Notes: generated by a model from the letters alone, not told the origin. A stretch of 64,000 bases of DNA from Gammaproteobacteria bacterium (GCA_026004975.1 BPKE01000002.1:496001-560000), one strand, 5' to 3'; positions 26,521 through 37,376 are shown, numbered from the stretch's first letter. Numbers and translations: made by a program.

Positions 26521-28359
26521 ATGCCTTCCGATTCGCGCGACCCCGCCGGTTTCGACCCGGCCGCCGTGCTCGCCCGCGTCGGCGGCGGGCCGGGTGTCTA
26601 CCGCCTGCTCGACGCCGGCGGCCAGGTGCTGTACGTGGGCAAGGCGCGCAACCTGCGCGCCCGCCTGGCCAGCCACTTCCGCGGCGCCAACCCCTCGCCG
26701 CGCATGCAGGTGATGCTCGCCAAGGTGCGCGACGTCGAGGTCACCCTGACCCGCACCGAGGGCGAGGCGCTGCTCCTGGAGGCGACCCTGATCAAGCGCC
26801 TCAAGCCGCGCTACAACGTCGTCCTGCGCGACGACAAGAGCTACCCCTACATCTTTCTTTCCACCGCCGACACCTACCCGCGGCTCGCCTTCGACCGCGG
26901 CCGCCGGCACGGGCCGGGCCGCTACTTCGGGCCCTATCCCAGCGCCGGCGCCGTGCGCGAAACCCTGGCGCAACTGCAGAAACTGTTCCGGCTGCGCAGC
27001 TGCGAGGACAGCGTGTTCCGCAACCGCAGCCGGCCCTGCCTCGAGCACCAGATCGGCCGCTGCAGCGCACCCTGCGTCGGCCTGGTCGATCCCGACACCT
27101 ACCGCGCCGACGTGCGCCACGCCGAGTGGTTCCTGGAAGGCCGCAACGACGCCGTGATCGGTGCGCTGGTCGAGCGCATGGACGAGGCGGCGCGCAACCA
27201 GGCCTACGAGCTCGCCGCCCGCTACCGCGACGCCATCGCCGATTTGCAGCGCATCCGCGAGCAGCAGGCGGTCGACGGCGAACACGGCGATCTGGACGTG
27301 CTCGGCCTGGCCATGGCCGGCAAGCGGGCCTGCGTGCAGTGCCTGACCGTGCGCGGCGGCCGGCTGCTCGGCGGGCAGAGCTTTTTCCCGGATCTTCCGG
27401 AAAACGCCACCGCCGGCGACGTGCTCGCGGCCTTCCTGTCGCAGTACTACAGCCGCCGGGAACCGCCGCCCGAGATCCTCTTGCCGGAAAAACCCGCCGA
27501 GGCGGACGAGCTCGCCGGGGCGCTGGCGGAACGCGCCGGGCGGCGCGTGCGCCTCGTCGCCGGCCCGCGTGGGCGGCGCCGGCGCTTGCTCGAGATGGCC
27601 CGGCAGAACGCCGCCGCCCAGCTCGCGCTCAAGGTCGAGCAAGCCGGCCGGCTCAGCGCCCAGTTCGCCGCCCTGGCCGAGGCGCTCGGCCTGGCACGGC
27701 CGCTGCGGCGCATCGACTGCTTCGACGTCTCCCACGGCGCCGGCGAAGCGCCGATGGCCGCCTGCGTGGCCTTCGACGAAAACGGCCCGGTGAAACGCGA
27801 GTGGCGGCGCTACGCCTTGCGTGGGCTGCCGGCCGGGGACGACTACGCCGGCATCGAGCAGGCCGTCGCACGCCGCTACCGCCGGGTGCGCGCCGGCGAA
27901 TTGTCGCAGCCGGACCTGGTCGTCATCGACGGCGGGGCGGGGCAGATGGCCCGTGCCCGGGCGGCCCTGGCCGCCGCCGACATCGACGCCGTGCTGCTCG
28001 GCATGGCCAAGGGTCCGGCGCGCACCCCCGGCCGCGAACGGTTGTTGCTCGAAGGCCGCGCCGAACCGCTGGACCTGCCGACGCACCATCCGGCGCGCCT
28101 GCTGCTCCAGCGCATCCGCGACGAAGCCCACCGCTACGCCTTGCTCGCCCACCGCCGGCGCCGCGCCGAAGCACGCAGCCGGTCGCCCCTGGAGGCGATC
28201 CCGGGGCTCGGGCCGAAACGGGCGGCCACCCTGCTCAAGCACTTCGGCGGCCTGCAGGGCCTGCTCGAAGCCGACGTCGAAGCCCTGTCCGCCACCCCCG
28301 GCATCAGCCGTCGCCTCGCCGAGCGGATCCACGCTACACTGCACGCCCCCCGGAGCTGA
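26521..28359 (+). CDS. uvrC: Excinuclease ABC subunit C
   Basis: UvrC makes the two incisions flanking UvrB-bound DNA damage. The 612-residue product has the N-terminal GIY-YIG nuclease (GVYRLLDAGGQVLYVGKARN), the UVR/UvrB-binding helix (DEAARNQAYELAARYRD), the RNase H-like 3' domain (RRIDCFDVSHGAGEAPMA) and C-terminal helix-hairpin-helix repeats (EAIPGLGPKRAATLL). It is intact and sits eight bases after gacA. Confidence 0.97.
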   Translation: MPSDSRDPAGFDPAAVLARVGGGPGVYRLLDAGGQVLYVGKARNLRARLASHFRGANPSPRMQVMLAKVRDVEVTLTRTEGEALLLEATLIKRLKPRYNVVLRDDKSYPYIFLSTADTYPRLAFDRGRRHGPGRYFGPYPSAGAVRETLAQLQKLFRLRSCEDSVFRNRSRPCLEHQIGRCSAPCVGLVDPDTYRADVRHAEWFLEGRNDAVIGALVERMDEAARNQAYELAARYRDAIADLQRIREQQAVDGEHGDLDVLGLAMAGKRACVQCLTVRGGRLLGGQSFFPDLPENATAGDVLAAFLSQYYSRREPPPEILLPEKPAEADELAGALAERAGRRVRLVAGPRGRRRRLLEMARQNAAAQLALKVEQAGRLSAQFAALAEALGLARPLRRIDCFDVSHGAGEAPMAACVAFDENGPVKREWRRYALRGLPAGDDYAGIEQAVARRYRRVRAGELSQPDLVVIDGGAGQMARARAALAAADIDAVLLGMAKGPARTPGRERLLLEGRAEPLDLPTHHPARLLLQRIRDEAHRYALLAHRRRRAEARSRSPLEAIPGLGPKRAATLLKHFGGLQGLLEADVEALSATPGISRRLAERIHATLHAPRS

Positions 28360-28367
28360 CCGCCGCC

Positions 28368-28940
28368 ATGACCCTGCCCAATGCCTTGACCCTGCTGCGC
28401 ATCCTGCTCGTGCCGGTGCTGTTCGTGATCTTCTGGTGGCCCGAGCCCTGGGCGCGGCCGCTGTGCGCGCTCTTGTTCCTGGCCGCCGCCGTCACCGACT
28501 GGTTCGACGGCTATCTCGCCCGCGCGCTCGACCAGCAGTCGGCTTTCGGCGCCTTCCTCGATCCCGTCGCCGACAAGCTCGCCGTCGCCACGGCGCTGGT
28601 GCTGCTGGTCGCCGCGCATCCCGGCCCCTGGCTGGCGTTCGCCGCCGGCGTGATCATCGGCCGTGAGATCACGGTCTCGGCGCTGCGCGAATGGATGGCG
28701 GAACTCGGGCGGCGGGCGGCGGTCAAGGTGTCCTGGGTCGGCAAGGTCAAGACCGCCTTCCAGATGACCGCCATCGTGCTGATGCTCTGGCGCAACCCCA
28801 TCGCCGGGTTGGACGTCTTCGGTCTCGGCGAGATCCTGTTGTTCGCCGCGGTGGCCTTGACGATTTTGTCCATGGCCCTATATTTGTACGCCGCCTGGCC
28901 GCACCTGACGGCCGGGCGGGGCGGTCGATCGACGTCTTGA
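28368..28940 (+). CDS. pgsA: CDP-diacylglycerol-glycerol-3-phosphate 3-phosphatidyltransferase
   Basis: PgsA makes phosphatidylglycerophosphate in the inner membrane. The start ATG 28368 gives MTLPNALTLLRILLVPVLF, and the CDP-alcohol phosphotransferase signature is seen as DWFDGYLARALDQQSAFGAFLDPVADK. The 190-residue product is mostly hydrophobic. The promoter of the following tRNA genes overlaps its last codon. Confidence 0.97.
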   Translation: MTLPNALTLLRILLVPVLFVIFWWPEPWARPLCALLFLAAAVTDWFDGYLARALDQQSAFGAFLDPVADKLAVATALVLLVAAHPGPWLAFAAGVIIGREITVSALREWMAELGRRAAVKVSWVGKVKTAFQMTAIVLMLWRNPIAGLDVFGLGEILLFAAVALTILSMALYLYAAWPHLTAGRGGRSTS

Positions 28941-28964
28941 CGGTCGCCGCCGGCGGGTTAAAAT
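28937..28964 (+). promoter_or_regulatory. Promoter of the tRNA-Gly gene (stable-RNA type)
   Basis: TTGACG (28937-28942) and TAAAAT (28959-28964) are spaced by 16 bases. The segment after the -10 box is a GC-rich discriminator (CCCGCC), as expected for a stringently controlled stable-RNA promoter. The -35 box overlaps the pgsA stop codon. Transcription should begin near 28971, 26 bases before the tRNA. Confidence 0.65.
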
Positions 28965-28996
28965 ACCCGCCGTCCTCCGCAAGGGAGGACTGCCGA

Positions 28997-29072
<76 letters not shown>

Positions 29073-29082
29073 ATTTCCCGTG

Positions 29083-29110
29083 AGCCTCGGTCGCAAACCG
29101 GGGCTTTTTC
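29083..29110 (+). terminator. Intrinsic terminator after tRNA-Gly
   Basis: AGCCTCGG and CCGGGGCT form an eight-base stem (one G-T pair) around the loop TCGCAAA and are followed by TTTTTC, the classic rho-independent pattern. It should end the tRNA-Gly transcript, so tRNA-Cys and tRNA-Leu may depend on read-through or their own promoter. Confidence 0.8.
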
Positions 29111-29153
29111 GTTCCGAGGGCCGCCCGCAGCGCGGCGGCCCCCGCGCCGCCGA

Positions 29154-29227
29154 GGCTGGGTGGCAGAGTGGTCATGCAGCGGCCTGCAAAGCCGTGTACG
29201 CCGGTTCGATTCCGACCCCAGCCTCCA
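29154..29227 (+). tRNA. tRNA-Cys (anticodon GCA)
   Basis: Acceptor GGCTGGG pairs with CCCAGCC, the anticodon stem-loop is CGGCCTGCAAAGCCG, the T arm has GGTTCGATTCC and CCA is encoded. It is the second member of the conserved Gly-Cys-Leu cluster. Confidence 0.96.
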
Positions 29228-29284
29228 TCTTTTTCCCCGCCGCCTTGTCCGTTCGACCCCGGCCGTCGACAATGGCGCACACCC

Positions 29285-29371
29285 GCCCGGGTGGCGAAAC
29301 GGTAGACGCAAGGGACTTAAAATCCCTCGGGAGCCCCTCCCATGCCGGTTCGAGTCCGGCCCCGGGCACCA
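29285..29371 (+). tRNA. tRNA-Leu (anticodon TAA)
   Basis: This 87-base class II tRNA has acceptor GCCCGGG/CCCGGGC, the anticodon loop GACTTAAAATC, a long variable arm and GGTTCGAGTCC in the T arm, with encoded CCA. Its 3' end marks the border of the accessory region, a common site for integration of mobile DNA. Confidence 0.97.
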
Positions 29372-29908
29372 GATGGCGGTCTTCTTCTGGCGTTGCCTTG
29401 CTCGAGCGCCTCATGGTATCGACGGGCGCGAGACCCATGGCACGGTAAACTGGAGTCGGTTCGCCACCCCACGCAGGGGGGGCATCGCCATCCATCCGCA
29501 GCGCGGAGACGACCACCATACCGAGCTCCGGGTTGCCCCCGCCACCCAAGCCCGGGAACGGAAGCGGCTGGCTGAGGGCGGTACCGCACCCGTTGTCCCG
29601 AGGCCGAACGAATGGACAGGACAGGGCAGGACAACACGCGCCCCGCCGGGCCCCGAGGCAAGGGTCATGCGGCGCGAGCGGTGAGCGCGGCCTCGGCTGG
29701 GGCCTGCAGTCGTGCCAGAGCGCTGTAGCGGCCACGAAAGCCGAGGCGCCAGTTTCCAGGGCCCACAGGGGCAGGGCGGGCCGTCCACGAAAACGGCGGC
29801 CAGGGCCGCCCAGAGGCGCTGCGGGGCAGGAGGCGACCCAACCCCATCGGCCCGCCGCGGGGTTTTCGAGACCCCGTCACCGGCATAGACGTCGGGACCG
29901 ATCCAGGC
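29372..29908. other. Gene-poor junction between tRNA-Leu and the defence operon
   Basis: I see no convincing gene here. The ORFs listed on both strands are arginine/proline-rich shadows; several only read through the tRNAs. A short GGACA-rich repeat (GGACAGGACAGGGCAGGACA) lies at 29614-29633. No integrase, transposase or copy of the tRNA-Leu 3' end could be recognised, so any integration scar is either decayed or absent. Confidence 0.5.
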
Positions 29909-32900
29909 TCACTGTTCCTCGAAGTCGGCGTGCTTGAACTTCAGCGCGCAGCAATTTTCCCTCACGATGCGCTCCACGTTTTCGGGAAGGCCGTCGGGAA
30001 AGCGAGCCTCGATCTCGAGGGATAGTCGGACCTCGGCGCGGTCGAGCGCGGCCAGATGAACGATCACTTCCTGGGCGATTTTGCCGGCGTCGGCGCCCGC
30101 ACGAAGCGGATCGAGCGCCACGCTCGCGTGAAAGCGTCGCGGGCGCGGAGGGGGCTGAGGAACCGGTTCGGGCCGGTCGCCCACACCCGGCGATGCAGGC
30201 GCCCCAGAGCCCTCCGGAGCCGGCTGTCCTGGTGTCGGGGCGACGGGCTGGGCGACCTGCTTCTCCGCATCTAGTTGACGGCGTGCCACATCGGGCTTGA
30301 CGACAAGCCCGGGGGCATCCACCTCGGGCAGCGCGATGTCCTGGCCTGCCCGAAGCCCGCGGTAGCGGCTCGCAGCCTCATCGAAGCTGTCCGCGTAAGC
30401 AAAGCTGTCCTTTTCCCAGCTCTGGAGGCGGACTCCATCCCGCACGGCCTCGGCCAGGACGGCCGGAGTTTTCAGGCGCGGGAGATAGAGATAGCGCGCG
30501 AAATCCTCCGCCAGTTGGCGGATCTCGACATGATCCCCGCGCCAAAGTGGGATGCGATCGAGCTCCATCCGCAACCGCGTTCCCGCTAGGCTTACAAGCA
30601 ATAGCTCCTCGCTTCGAAGCTTCTTGCCCGCCCGTGCCGCCAGTCCACTGTTTCCCTGTAAGCGAATCGCTTGCCACGTGACCTCGGCGCTCGGATCCTT
30701 CTGCTCCGGGACGAGAAGCCATTGATAGCACTCGGGAATGCGCGCCTTTACGGTGCTCTCTGCCGTCTCCCGTTGGGTTTCGGCCTGCCGTACCTGCTGG
30801 CGGTCGAGGTTGAGTGCCTCATTCTCGGCCAATATGGAGTCCCAGGCGAGAAACCAGCGTACCGACTCCTCGAGATCCTGAAGCCGCACACGGTCTGGGG
30901 CGAGAAACACGAGGGCATTTCGGTAGAGGCGGGGGGCGCTACCGCGAGACTCGAGGATCGCGCGTGCGACGCTTTGCGCCGCATTGTCCGGATCTTTGCT
31001 ATAGGGGTGGTCCGGGCCCAGGACGACCAGCCGGGCGTCCCGATCGTCGGGGACATCGGCGCCGGATCGCGGCAGCGGATGCACTCGGGAGAAATCTCCC
31101 GGGGCCCGCAAATCCGCCCGCAGGCGCCGCTCGATCTCCTGAACGACCTTGTCTCGGTCGCGCTCGAACTGCTGGGCGCGATCTTCCGCGAGCTTGGTGA
31201 CGGTCGGCTGGGTGGAGTACCAGTAGCGCGGACCGTCTTGATAAAGATAGGTCGCGGTTCCCGCAAGGCGCCGCAGCGCATCGCCGAAGACGGCGGGCGG
31301 CTCCCCTGGCATCACGCAGCCGAGCTTGATGCGGCGGTCCTCGATCCCTCGGTGCGCGGCAGCGGCCGTCGGGGCCGAACCGAGGTAGATCGTGCGGGCA
31401 ACGCGCCTCGTGGCCGAGAGCTTGCCGAGGTTCGGCAGATCGCGATCGATCTTGAGGGGCAGTGAGTCCGGGCCGTCCACGTCTCGCTCGATGATCGGCA
31501 CCCAGTTGTCCGAGAGGTAGCGCGTGAGCTCGAACTGCACCTTGGGGTCATCGAGCGGGATGGTGGAGGGCAGGATCAGGGGGCTTCGATCCCCTTTTTC
31601 CCACAGGCAGTGGATCACCGCGGCCATCAGGCGCAGCACCCCGCGCGTGCGCTGGAACTTGATCAGCGTGGACCAGGCCCCGTAGAGCTGATCGAAGATC
31701 TCGGGGTGAATCGGGTAGGCCTCCTGGATGCGCCGCTCGTACTCCGTGCTGTTGCACTCGGGCGGGAACTCGGCCGATTGCGTGCGGTAGAGCTCGGAGA
31801 AGGCGCGCGCGGTGAGGTCGCGCTGCTTGTAGGCCTCGGGGCCCGCGAGGGGCTCGAAAAGCCGCCTGCGCACGATCTGAAAGCCCTCCTCGGCCGTCGC
31901 CGGGCGCCAGGAGGACTCGACGCGACCGACCACGTTTCGCAGCCGATCGAGCGCCTCTCGCCCACGAATGCCGCCCACCTCCACGTCATCGGCCTGGGCG
32001 TGGGGCGAGCCCGTCGTATCGGAAGCGGGAAGCGAGATGACCACCAGGCAATTCCCCGCAAGCTTCGCCGATTCGGTCAGGGCTTGGGCGAAGGTGAACT
32101 GCGTCTCGAAGCTTCCGGCGGGAAGGTCGGCGGCGTCGTGGAGCTGGCGCGCGTAGGCCACCCACTCGTCGATGAGCACGAGGCACGGCCCGTACGCCTT
32201 GAAGAGCTCGCGCAGGACATCCCCTGGGCTCGTCGCCCGCTCATCGTCGGCAGCCACCCGGGCGTAGGCTTTCTTGGCCTCCTTGGCGCCTCCTGCGGCG
32301 TAGCCGAGCTGCCAGGCGAGCTCGCCCCAAAGGGTGCGGACCACCGTCCCGTCGGGCTTTTTCACCGGGTTGCCGGGCGAGATGCGGTTGCCGACGAGCA
32401 CCACGCGGTTCACCTTGGGAAGTTTCTTTACGCCCGCCTGGGCAAGGACCGCATCCACGCCGGGCAGCTCGGCAGGAGCGGCGCCCGAGAAGAGGTGGTA
32501 GAGCGCGAGCATCGAGTGCGTCTTGCCGCCCCCGAAGTTCGTTTGAAGCTGAACGACGGGATCACCGCCCGTGCCCGAGAGGCGCTCGACGGCACCTACG
32601 AGAAGGCGCTTGAGGCTCTCCGTGAGAAAGGTGCGGCGAAAGAACTCTTGCGGCACCCGGTACTCATCCGTGCCCTCGCCGAGATGCACCTGCCAGAGAT
32701 CGGCGGCGAACTCGGCTTGCTGGTAGCGCCCGCTTGCGACATCGGGGTGCGGGGTCACCACCTCGCGCCAGGGCTTGAGCGCTGCCGTCGCCGCCACCTC
32801 GATGAGCGAGCCCCCGGCCTTGCGCTTCTCGGACCGGAGCTGCTCGGCATAGACTTGGCGCCTGAGCTCGAGCTTCATTCGGTTCACTTCATCGGCCTCG

Positions 32901-33277
32901 GGGGCGGAGACGGCCGCAAGGAGCCGCGCCATGGAGTCGAGGGCTCGATCGGCGTCGTCGCTCGAGAGCGGCTCCTGGTGCGCCCACTTGTTTCGCCAGT
33001 CGCGAAGCTCCTGCACGAGCGAGCGCTCGGCGCGCCCGAGCGTGCGCCCGAAAACCTCGTTCCAGGCATCCCACATGAGCTTGAGGAGCGCCGCCACGTC
33101 CCACTCGGTGATCGGCTTGTTGCCGAGCTTGGGGTCCTCGGCAAAGCGGCGAAGCGTCTCGGGGCGCATGGTGCCGGCCTCGATCCTGCTTCGCACCTCG
33201 CGCTCGACGAAGGGGGCAAGCCCCTGGCGCAGCACCTCGAGCGCCTTGCCGACTCGTTCCTGGTTGCTGATGGCCAT
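29909..33277 (-). CDS. DUF499 (PglY/BrxC-like) AAA+ ATPase with N-terminal HEPN-like domain
   Basis: The 1122-residue product belongs to the large DUF499 ATPases (COG1483 type), relatives of PglY/BrxC from phage-resistance systems. Residues 1-125 look like a Swt1-type HEPN module, with an RNKWAH (R-x4-H) motif at 95-100. The P-loop follows at QTNFGGGKTHSM (GGGKT about 249-253) and Walker B at CLVLIDEW (about 365-372). The C-terminal 150 residues contain a proline-rich linker and a small alpha/beta end. It is last in the operon, 12 bases after the methylase gene. It probably powers or gates the system, but the exact role is not known for this family. Confidence 0.85.
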   Translation of the reverse strand: MAISNQERVGKALEVLRQGLAPFVEREVRSRIEAGTMRPETLRRFAEDPKLGNKPITEWDVAALLKLMWDAWNEVFGRTLGRAERSLVQELRDWRNKWAHQEPLSSDDADRALDSMARLLAAVSAPEADEVNRMKLELRRQVYAEQLRSEKRKAGGSLIEVAATAALKPWREVVTPHPDVASGRYQQAEFAADLWQVHLGEGTDEYRVPQEFFRRTFLTESLKRLLVGAVERLSGTGGDPVVQLQTNFGGGKTHSMLALYHLFSGAAPAELPGVDAVLAQAGVKKLPKVNRVVLVGNRISPGNPVKKPDGTVVRTLWGELAWQLGYAAGGAKEAKKAYARVAADDERATSPGDVLRELFKAYGPCLVLIDEWVAYARQLHDAADLPAGSFETQFTFAQALTESAKLAGNCLVVISLPASDTTGSPHAQADDVEVGGIRGREALDRLRNVVGRVESSWRPATAEEGFQIVRRRLFEPLAGPEAYKQRDLTARAFSELYRTQSAEFPPECNSTEYERRIQEAYPIHPEIFDQLYGAWSTLIKFQRTRGVLRLMAAVIHCLWEKGDRSPLILPSTIPLDDPKVQFELTRYLSDNWVPIIERDVDGPDSLPLKIDRDLPNLGKLSATRRVARTIYLGSAPTAAAAHRGIEDRRIKLGCVMPGEPPAVFGDALRRLAGTATYLYQDGPRYWYSTQPTVTKLAEDRAQQFERDRDKVVQEIERRLRADLRAPGDFSRVHPLPRSGADVPDDRDARLVVLGPDHPYSKDPDNAAQSVARAILESRGSAPRLYRNALVFLAPDRVRLQDLEESVRWFLAWDSILAENEALNLDRQQVRQAETQRETAESTVKARIPECYQWLLVPEQKDPSAEVTWQAIRLQGNSGLAARAGKKLRSEELLLVSLAGTRLRMELDRIPLWRGDHVEIRQLAEDFARYLYLPRLKTPAVLAEAVRDGVRLQSWEKDSFAYADSFDEAASRYRGLRAGQDIALPEVDAPGLVVKPDVARRQLDAEKQVAQPVAPTPGQPAPEGSGAPASPGVGDRPEPVPQPPPRPRRFHASVALDPLRAGADAGKIAQEVIVHLAALDRAEVRLSLEIEARFPDGLPENVERIVRENCCALKFKHADFEEQ

Positions 33278-33289
33278 GATCTACCCCGT

Positions 33290-36169
33290 CTATTGATGGA
33301 ACAGGTCGCGCTCGACGGGCTCGGCGCGGGTTCTATCGCGCGCGAGCCGGACGATCTCCGGAAAGCTCTGCACGAGGGCATTGTAGGAGCGCCCCTCTTC
33401 GGCGCGCTTTTTGCGCTCACAGACCGTGTAAAGCCGGTAGGCGAGCTCGCGCGCTGTCTCGGCGCGGCTTCCGAGCTTGCGGGCAAGCTCCGCTGCGCCC
33501 GTCTCGCCGCCCTTGTCGAGGGCTCGGATCAAGTGATGGACGCTTTCCCAGACGGTGAGGCGAGAGTCCTCGGCAGGGTCCCACTCCTCGGGAAGCTCCT
33601 CGGGACGCAAAAGCCGCACCTTCCCTCGCCGCGACTCGAGAATCCCTGCCTCGACCATTCCGGCGACGCTCGTGTTCTTGGCTTTGGAGAGCGTCTCGGC
33701 GACACCGAACTCGCCCGACTCGAAGCCGTTCTGCTCGAACCAAGCGAGCGCCCAGCGCGTATCGGCGTCGAAGTCGCCTTCCTGTTCGGCGAGTGATTCG
33801 TCGAGCACCTGGTTGATGAGGGCGAGTGCTTCGCGCACCGAGACGGGCTTACCCTCCGCATCGAGCACCTTCGAGTATCGCGTGTACACGGCCATGCCGG
33901 GGCCGATCGCCGCTTGGGCCAGGTCCACCGGGGCGATGTTCGCCTTCTGGAGCTCGGCCAGGGCCCGTGGGAGTTCTTCTTTGAGCGCTGCGACGAATTC
34001 GCGCCGCGTGGTCGCCGGAGCGTTCTCGGGGCGCTTGCGGCAGACGAGGACGATGCTGGAGGCGAGGGCGTTCGTTCCGATGCTGATCGAGCGCGCTCCG
34101 CGTTCGGTCCGGATGGGCCAGGTCCCGCTGACGGCAAAACCGGCCTGAATGACGGCATCCAGGAATGTCTCCCATCCCGTACTCGACACGCCCGCCTCAT
34201 CGTCGGTTTCGGTCTGCTTGAAGGCATAGTAGATCGTCAGCGGGAACCCTGGATGTGCCTGCTCGGCAAGGCGGCGCATGGCGCGGCACATGCCATCAAG
34301 AAAGAACGCCTCGGCCTTTTCCTTCGTACCATGACGGTAAGGTGTGGCCACCAGCTCTTCGGCCTTGGGAACGGCAACTGTAGCGAACAGCTCCGGGTAG
34401 ACCCCGCGTAGGGACCGGCGCAGCCAGACGTAGAAAAAGTCCGAAAGGTCGGCGTAGCCGACGTTGTCGTAGTAGGGCGGGTCGGTTGAGATCAGCTTTG
34501 CCACACTTGTGACCTGGGACTGCGCATCCTCTTGGCACGCATGACCATCGTTCCCGGGTACCAAGGCTTCGACGACCCGCTCGACCCACTCTATACACGT
34601 GGTTAGCCAGTTACCGCCACTGTCCGAGAACGGATTCGACTCTCCAAAGTCCCATACCATCGGGATGGCTTGACGCCGGAACGCGTGAGCGACAAAGCCG
34701 CCGCCAGGTTCCCACGTTGCGATTGCGTTCCAATAGTCTGAGGACCGACCGATCCCGCACGCCAAATACACCCCCACCGCCTCGGCATAGGCCGTCGCGC
34801 CGGTGCCGCCGTCGCGAAGCGGGACGCCGTCGTCGGGGAGGCCGGCGCGCACGGCATCCTCGCGCACGCGCGCCATTGCCTCGCCCACGAGATCGGAAAA
34901 GGTCGTCAGCGCCACGAGCTGGCGGGGGGTGAAGAGATCGCCGTAAGTCGTGAGGCCGTAAGGCGGCGTCCACAGTGCTCGCAGGTCCGGTGCAATCGGT
35001 GTCTCCGGCTTCCATTCTGGCTCCGCCTCCGTCGCCGCCGCCTCGTGCTCTGGTGTCGGTGCGAGGTAGACGCGACCGCGCTCGCCCTCGGCCACAATCG
35101 CCATCAGCCGCGCGCCCATCCGTCCGGCCCTGCCCTCGGCCTTGATGTAGTCGCCCGAGATCGGCGTTCCGGACATCAAGCACTCGAAGTTCGCGCCACG
35201 CGAGAGCTTCGTGCCCCGCTTGGCACGTTCCGGATCCTTCGGCTTTCCCACCTTCACGGTGAAGCGATACCCGCGGCCCTCGATGACAGGCTCGACGTAG
35301 GCCTCCTTGCCCTTTTTTGTCGAAAGCATGAAGGTCGAGGCGAGCGGCACCTCGACATCGGCGAAGGCCGGGTTCGGGCTTCGCACCGTGCGCGCCCAGA
35401 GCCAGGCGATGACCGTGAGTTTCTTTCCGTCGTAAGGCTCGAGATCCGACCGCTCCTTAGCCATTTGGGCCGTGATCTCGATCTTCGGATAAAGGTGCCC
35501 GATGCGCTTTTCCGCCTCATCGCGCATCCACTTGCCGTAGTAGCGCACGTCTTCGGCCAGGCCCGTGGCCCCCTTCCAGCTCCCGCTGCTGGCGGCATCG
35601 GCGCGCGAGTCTGGATTGACGGGCGCAAGCCCCGCAAAGCGCGGCGGGATCTCGATCATCGCCTTGCAGATCAGCACCGCGACGGGGTTGAGATCCGATG
35701 CGTAGGCCTCGAGCCCGAGCCGCTGTGCCTCGAGCGGCAGCGAGCCCCCGCCGGCGAAGGGGTCGTGGAAGGCGGGAAGCCGCTCCGGATCGAAGAGCTC
35801 CTTGGCCCGTGGGTGGTCGGCGAAATCGCGGCAGGTGCGTCGCCAGCTCTTCCGGATCTCCTGCCGCGCCTGCTCGAGCACGGCCTCGTTCGTCGTGTTT
35901 TCCCACTTGACGAGCTCCTCGATGATCCGGAAAAGCCTTCGGCGCTCGGCCTCCTGCGCCTCTTCGGTCGGGAACTCCTCGGGGCAAGCCGAAGGATCGT
36001 CCACCATCTGGGCGAAGATCACAGCCCGCGCCGCCGCCAGCGGCCGGCGCGCCCACCACAGGTGCAGTGTACTGGGGTGGCCGTGGCGAATGGACTTCTC
36101 CCGCGCCGCCGCCGCGTTGACGGCGTCGAGCGGGAGGGCGACTTCGATGAGTTTCTTCCTGGTTTTCAT
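33290..36169 (-). CDS. DUF1156 adenine-specific DNA methyltransferase
   Basis: The 959-residue product starts with the DUF1156 signature ([44 protein letters not shown]). It has the SAM-binding motif DPFAGGG at 136-142 followed by ASDLNPVAV, and the catalytic DPPYY at about 563-567 ([20 protein letters not shown]), an N6-adenine or N4-cytosine type. This family (COG1743) is repeatedly found with DUF499 ATPases and SNF2 helicases in predicted defence loci. It should mark self DNA and is intact. Its start overlaps the stop of the 404-residue gene by four bases. Confidence 0.9.
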   Translation of the reverse strand: MKTRKKLIEVALPLDAVNAAAAREKSIRHGHPSTLHLWWARRPLAAARAVIFAQMVDDPSACPEEFPTEEAQEAERRRLFRIIEELVKWENTTNEAVLEQARQEIRKSWRRTCRDFADHPRAKELFDPERLPAFHDPFAGGGSLPLEAQRLGLEAYASDLNPVAVLICKAMIEIPPRFAGLAPVNPDSRADAASSGSWKGATGLAEDVRYYGKWMRDEAEKRIGHLYPKIEITAQMAKERSDLEPYDGKKLTVIAWLWARTVRSPNPAFADVEVPLASTFMLSTKKGKEAYVEPVIEGRGYRFTVKVGKPKDPERAKRGTKLSRGANFECLMSGTPISGDYIKAEGRAGRMGARLMAIVAEGERGRVYLAPTPEHEAAATEAEPEWKPETPIAPDLRALWTPPYGLTTYGDLFTPRQLVALTTFSDLVGEAMARVREDAVRAGLPDDGVPLRDGGTGATAYAEAVGVYLACGIGRSSDYWNAIATWEPGGGFVAHAFRRQAIPMVWDFGESNPFSDSGGNWLTTCIEWVERVVEALVPGNDGHACQEDAQSQVTSVAKLISTDPPYYDNVGYADLSDFFYVWLRRSLRGVYPELFATVAVPKAEELVATPYRHGTKEKAEAFFLDGMCRAMRRLAEQAHPGFPLTIYYAFKQTETDDEAGVSSTGWETFLDAVIQAGFAVSGTWPIRTERGARSISIGTNALASSIVLVCRKRPENAPATTRREFVAALKEELPRALAELQKANIAPVDLAQAAIGPGMAVYTRYSKVLDAEGKPVSVREALALINQVLDESLAEQEGDFDADTRWALAWFEQNGFESGEFGVAETLSKAKNTSVAGMVEAGILESRRGKVRLLRPEELPEEWDPAEDSRLTVWESVHHLIRALDKGGETGAAELARKLGSRAETARELAYRLYTVCERKKRAEEGRSYNALVQSFPEIVRLARDRTRAEPVERDLFHQ

Positions 36170-37376
36170 ACGTTCTTGCGCTCAGCTTTCTCGAGCGTTG
36201 ACCAGGGGACGATACCGAGCGCGCTCCCGTCGGGAAACATGCTGATGACGCATTCTCCAAATTCGAGAGTTTGCATTTCGGTGGCTGGTAGTTCCTTCGC
36301 GCTTAAAGACGTTCTTTCCCGTGCCACGCGAGCTATGAGTTCTAGGCTCGACAAGCCGAGGCCACCGACGAGAATTGGTTGTTCAGCGGTAGAAGGAGTA
36401 GCGAGCAACAAGTCCGTAGGCGACATCCGCAAGACCGGTGAAATTCCCCGGAGGATCGGCGTAAGAGCTACGAACCCGATCGATTTCCCGCCGAATTCGG
36501 ATACCCGAACCGTGCTCTCTGGTATGTCTTGTTTCACTTCGGGTTCAAGCAATCCTCGTGCAAGCGATGTAAGACCCAGGAAGTCCAGCCAAACACCGTA
36601 GTTACCTCGCGTCACGAGATCCTCTCGTGGATGCGTGGGTTTTGGAGGTTCCTCGGATGTGTTCCGAATTCGCGTCACAAAGCCCTCGGAATCGCGCGTG
36701 TCGTCGAGACCTCTCAACAAGGCTAACGTTGCGTATCCCTCAGCAACCTGCCCAGAGAGCTGTTTGAAGCCGGTCTCGAGCTGACCCTTGGCTTTTCTCA
36801 AGGCTGGTCGCACATTGGCCGATCTATGGGCGCTGGCAACCGTTCCCTTCGCTTCGAGGAGAGCCCTTAGGCAACCGCCCCGCTTTTCCAGTACGAAATC
36901 GGGCCCTTTACTTCGCGCCCGATTGTTTCCCGAAAGGAACTGAGAATAGTGGCTGATGTAGATGTACCCTTGGTCTTGGCAATACAGAAGAGCTAGGCCC
37001 TGCGCGACGCGTCCCGTGAGAGCAGTTTTTACGAAATCGGCATACTCGCTTGCATCGAAGCGCAGGTTTCCATGAGCAGAGGTTAAAGCTGCGCTCCATT
37101 CCATCAGAAATCCCAGTACACGCCGCACGACAGAAAAAGACGGCAGGTGACGCGCTGTGTCCGCCTTGACCGTCGCGTGTGCCAATTGCCATAGGGTAAA
37201 GCGTTGCGATGATGGTGACAGATCCCTGGGAGCGCGCCACCATGCCCTAAGCATGTCAAGCTCAGAAGGGGGCACAGCGTGCCAGGGCACTGCAAGCGTC
37301 CCGCGGGACCAACGCAGAAAGTCATGCACAATTTTTCTTAAAAAGTCAGAATCAATATCAGATACAACTTGTAATC

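Noticed and set aside
29172-29735. Minus-strand ORFs across the tRNA genes (GAGLEPA-like peptides)
   Set aside because: They read through tRNA-Cys and tRNA-Leu in reverse, a well-known source of false proteins.
29372-29908. Possible transposase remnant next to tRNA-Leu
   Set aside because: No catalytic motif, terminal inverted repeat or recognisable family could be found in any frame.
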